Source of the DNA: an uncultured Bacillota bacterium
GTDB taxonomy: Bacteria > Bacillota_I > Bacilli_A > RF39 > UBA660
NCBI GenBank assembly: GCA_905200435.1
Contig: CAJKKJ010000031.1
Location: 1-7,805, forward strand
Reading direction: 5' to 3'
DNA: 7,805 nucleotides
Shown here: positions 6,711-7,805 of the stretch, piece by piece
How positions within the stretch are numbered: position 1 is the stretch's first letter
Layout of the letters: each line of letters opens with the position of its first letter
Program-made: the position numbers and the translations under genes
The notes under the pieces: model-generated
What the model saw: only the letters and a program-made list of their open reading frames with translations
Told to the model about the DNA's origin: nothing
The model's database searches: none

Positions 6711-6812
6711 TTCTAAAAAATAGGTTTGATGATTTTTCAATTCTAAGAAGATTTATATTCTTTTTGTTATTAACTGTATGATAAGAAATAATATAATGAT
6801 AGCTAGGAACGT

Positions 6813-7100
6813 TTACTCTAAAAATTCTTTTTTTATGTGTTCGTCTTTTTTTCTTATTTTTTCTTCTATGCATGAGCCTGCATATGAACCTATTGCAGCA
6901 CCTAAACAGAAAATAAATATTTTAAAATAATCATTTTTAAAATTAACTATTGTTAGACCTGCTGATATAGCCCATACGAGTGTTACTATTCCTTGCAAAA
7001 TCGCACCCATTATTTTTCTTCCGTGCGCTACTACAATTAATCTCAATGTACCTAATGTGTTTTCTATAAATTTAAATAAAAATATTATAATATATATCAT
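6813..7100 (-). CDS. UPF0316 / DUF5698-like membrane protein, lacking the usual C-terminal domain
   Basis: The 95-residue product matches the N-terminal membrane domain of the UPF0316 family: FKFIENTLGTLRLIVVAHGRK (9-29), then a membrane helix with VTLVWAISAGLTIV (39-52), then FIFCLGAAIGSYAGSCIEEK (62-81). Family members I know of are about 170-190 residues and continue from IEEK into a soluble C-terminal domain (DUF2179). Here the protein ends after a charged tail, RKKDEHIKKEFLE. It is therefore either a natural short form or a truncated gene. Three hydrophobic segments are visible (about 2-12, 30-53, 58-77). The family has no established biochemical function. No ribosome binding site precedes the ATG at 7100, and no better in-frame start exists before the upstream stop. 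It is transcribed away from the spore-coat pair. Confidence 0.7.
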   Translation of the reverse strand: MIYIIIFLFKFIENTLGTLRLIVVAHGRKIMGAILQGIVTLVWAISAGLTIVNFKNDYFKIFIFCLGAAIGSYAGSCIEEKIRKKDEHIKKEFLE

Positions 7101-7112
7101 ATTAATATTATG

Positions 7113-7187
7113 TTCAGTTATATTTATAATATAATTTTATTAATATTTTTGTATAAATTCTGAATTTTTATTCATTATATAACTGGA
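7113..7187. promoter_or_regulatory. Inverted repeat in the divergent intergenic region
   Basis: TTCAGTTATAT (7113-7123) and ATATAACTGGA (7177-7187) are inverted copies (10 of 11 Watson-Crick pairs plus one G-T) flanking about 53 bases of almost pure A+T. Each arm reads outward as ATATAACTG followed by (A/G)A toward its own gene. Each contains TATAAC 14-16 bases before that gene's start codon. The right arm also covers the start of the GGAGG ribosome binding site (7185-7189). It could be paired -10 boxes, a regulator-binding site or an RNA stem hiding the ribosome binding site. Confidence 0.4.
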
Positions 7188-7197
7188 GGAAAAAAAT

Positions 7198-7413
7198 ATG
7201 AAATATGAAAAAGTACCTAATATTATAAGTGGTAAAGATTTAGATTATTTAAGTGATATGTTTAATTGGAATTATGGGGCATATAAGAGTTCTTATAATG
7301 CTGCTAGTTCAGTAGAAAACAATGAATTAAAGGTTATTTTGAGTAAAGCTGCTGATACTTTTTATGGAATTATGAATGAGATATTAAATATATTAGGAGG
7401 TAACCATGAATAA
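7198..7413 (+). CDS. Small CotF-like spore coat protein
   Basis: This 71-residue protein has the pattern of the short partner encoded beside CotF-domain coat proteins. It begins ISGKDLDYLSDMFNWNYGAY (10-29), then has two helical stretches (YNAASSVENNELKVILSKAA and a C-terminal MNEILNIL). It is all-helical with no signal peptide or membrane segment, as expected for a coat protein assembled from the mother-cell cytosol. GGAGG at 7185-7189 lies eight bases before the ATG. It overlaps the next CotF-domain gene by 8 bases, so the two are surely co-translated. The assignment rests on resemblance to the CotF family and on the neighbour; the exact coat layer is unknown. Confidence 0.75.
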   Translation: MKYEKVPNIISGKDLDYLSDMFNWNYGAYKSSYNAASSVENNELKVILSKAADTFYGIMNEILNILGGNHE

Positions 7414-7720
7414 TAAAATAGAAAACGAAGAGGTTATGGTTCAAGGTGGTAAGTCTTTTAATGATAAGGATTATATGAATAGTTTATTATCTACTTTAAA
7501 GGAACTTGTTAAAAATTATGCTGTTGGTTTAACTGAAGCTAGTAATGAATGTTTATATCAAAAATATAAGGAAATGTTTGATGTATATTCTAGTATGCAA
7601 AGAGAAGTTTACGAAGCTATGTTTGAGCGTGGTTGGTACAAGTTAGAAAAAGCTGAAGATAATAAAATTAGTGAGAAGTATAATATGCTTAGTCAAGAGT
7701 TAAATAAATTAAATTCATAG
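7406..7720 (+). CDS. CotF-domain spore coat protein
   Basis: The 104-residue protein matches the Coat_F family: NDKDYMNSLLSTLKELVKNY (19-38), then GLTEASNECLYQKYKEMF (41-58), then SSMQREVYEAMFERGWYKLE (62-81). The pattern D-x-x-LLST-K-x-x...Y, EASN, MQRE and GWYKLE is diagnostic. In Bacillus, CotF and its paralogues are mother-cell-expressed coat components. The first 18 residues are an acidic, polar lead-in, and the last 20 form a charged helix. AGGAGGT (7395-7401) sits five bases before the ATG, inside the upstream partner gene. A terminator hairpin overlaps the stop codon, so the operon is just these two genes. Sporulation sigma control is expected, but no clear SigE or SigK promoter was identified. 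Confidence 0.9.
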   Translation: MNNKIENEEVMVQGGKSFNDKDYMNSLLSTLKELVKNYAVGLTEASNECLYQKYKEMFDVYSSMQREVYEAMFERGWYKLEKAEDNKISEKYNMLSQELNKLNS

Positions 7721-7738
7721 TAATATGAATTTTTTTTT
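7711..7738 (+). terminator. Intrinsic terminator of the CotF operon
   Basis: AAATTCAT (7711-7718) pairs perfectly with ATGAATTT (7725-7732) around the loop AGTAAT, running into eight T (7731-7738). The stem is A+T-rich but perfect and overlaps the cotF-type stop codon. Confidence 0.75.
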
Positions 7739-7740
7739 GG

Positions 7741-7769
7741 TTGAATTGTTAAAAAATATATTGTATAAT
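7741..7769 (+). promoter_or_regulatory. Sigma-A-type promoter reading off the right edge
   Basis: TTGAAT (7741-7746) and a perfect TATAAT (7764-7769) are separated by exactly 17 bases, directly after the CotF terminator. The predicted start is near 7776. The only ATG behind it (7785) meets a stop after four codons, so the target gene or RNA starts at or beyond the window edge. Confidence 0.65.
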
Positions 7770-7805
7770 GTATGTAGAATAGAAATGTTGATAAAGTAAT
7801 AAATA

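Larger units (their letters stand above)
6402..6812. other. 411-base gap without an intact gene
   Basis: This stretch lies between the convergent HD-domain gene and the minus-strand membrane protein. It holds the 3' arm of a terminator, a possible decayed coding relic (6454-6646), an isolated TATAAT (6668-6673) followed by AAAAGGG, and a perfect 8-base inverted repeat (6681-6710). No tRNA, rRNA, CRISPR or recognisable riboswitch was seen. Short open frames on both strands (plus 6698-6781; minus reaching 6673) lack a properly spaced ribosome binding site or a family signature. Confidence 0.5.

Noticed and set aside
6698..6781. Small plus-strand open frame of 27 codons (MLMFLLKNRF...), possible tiny membrane peptide
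   Set aside because: The AAAAGGG upstream is 16 bases from the ATG, too far, and the hydrophobic tail is easily produced by T-rich sequence.
6673..6873. Minus-strand 66-codon open frame, considered as a frameshifted continuation of the UPF0316-like gene
   Set aside because: Its first third overlaps the membrane gene in another frame, and the rest (YHYIISYHTVNNKKNINLL) does not resemble the missing C-terminal domain. No ribosome binding site.

Overview
The window is AT-rich DNA with short intergenic gaps and strong AGGAGG-type ribosome binding sites. It carries several spore-coat genes (GerQ, a CotF-domain protein and its small partner), so it most likely comes from a low-GC, spore-forming member of the Bacillota. 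An uncultured gut-type lineage would fit, but no species can be named from the sequence. TGG encodes Trp, TGA occurs as a stop (gerQ), and long conserved genes such as lepA stay open with TGA read as stop. This supports the standard bacterial code rather than the Mycoplasma code.

Left part (1-970): a minus-strand pair, gerQ followed by a LemA-family membrane protein that runs off the left edge. It is transcribed divergently from pduL. Middle (970-2926): pduL, a phosphate acyltransferase, overlaps a small protein with a prepilin-like N-terminus. Two further type IV prepilin-like genes follow, with their own promoter and a clear intrinsic terminator. Next (2941-6410): lepA, hemW and an HD-domain protein lie tightly packed in one apparent operon, ending in a hairpin terminator. 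lepA-hemW is a common Bacillota pairing, but the hrcA-grpE-dnaK genes that often follow are absent.

Right part (6411-7805): a roughly 400-base stretch without an intact gene contains what looks like a decayed coding relic. It is followed by a minus-strand membrane protein that appears to be the N-terminal half of the UPF0316 family. Divergent from that, a two-gene spore-coat operon (a small CotF-like protein plus a CotF-domain protein) ends in a terminator. A good sigma-A-type promoter then points off the right edge.

Two threads link the regions. Spore-coat and germination functions sit at both ends (GerQ, CotF pair). Candidate -10 boxes also recur 17-19 bases upstream of several start codons, implying very short mRNA leaders. 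Nothing here is clearly a new defence or mobile system. The most unusual element is the orphan trio of prepilin-like genes, which has no assembly machinery in view.
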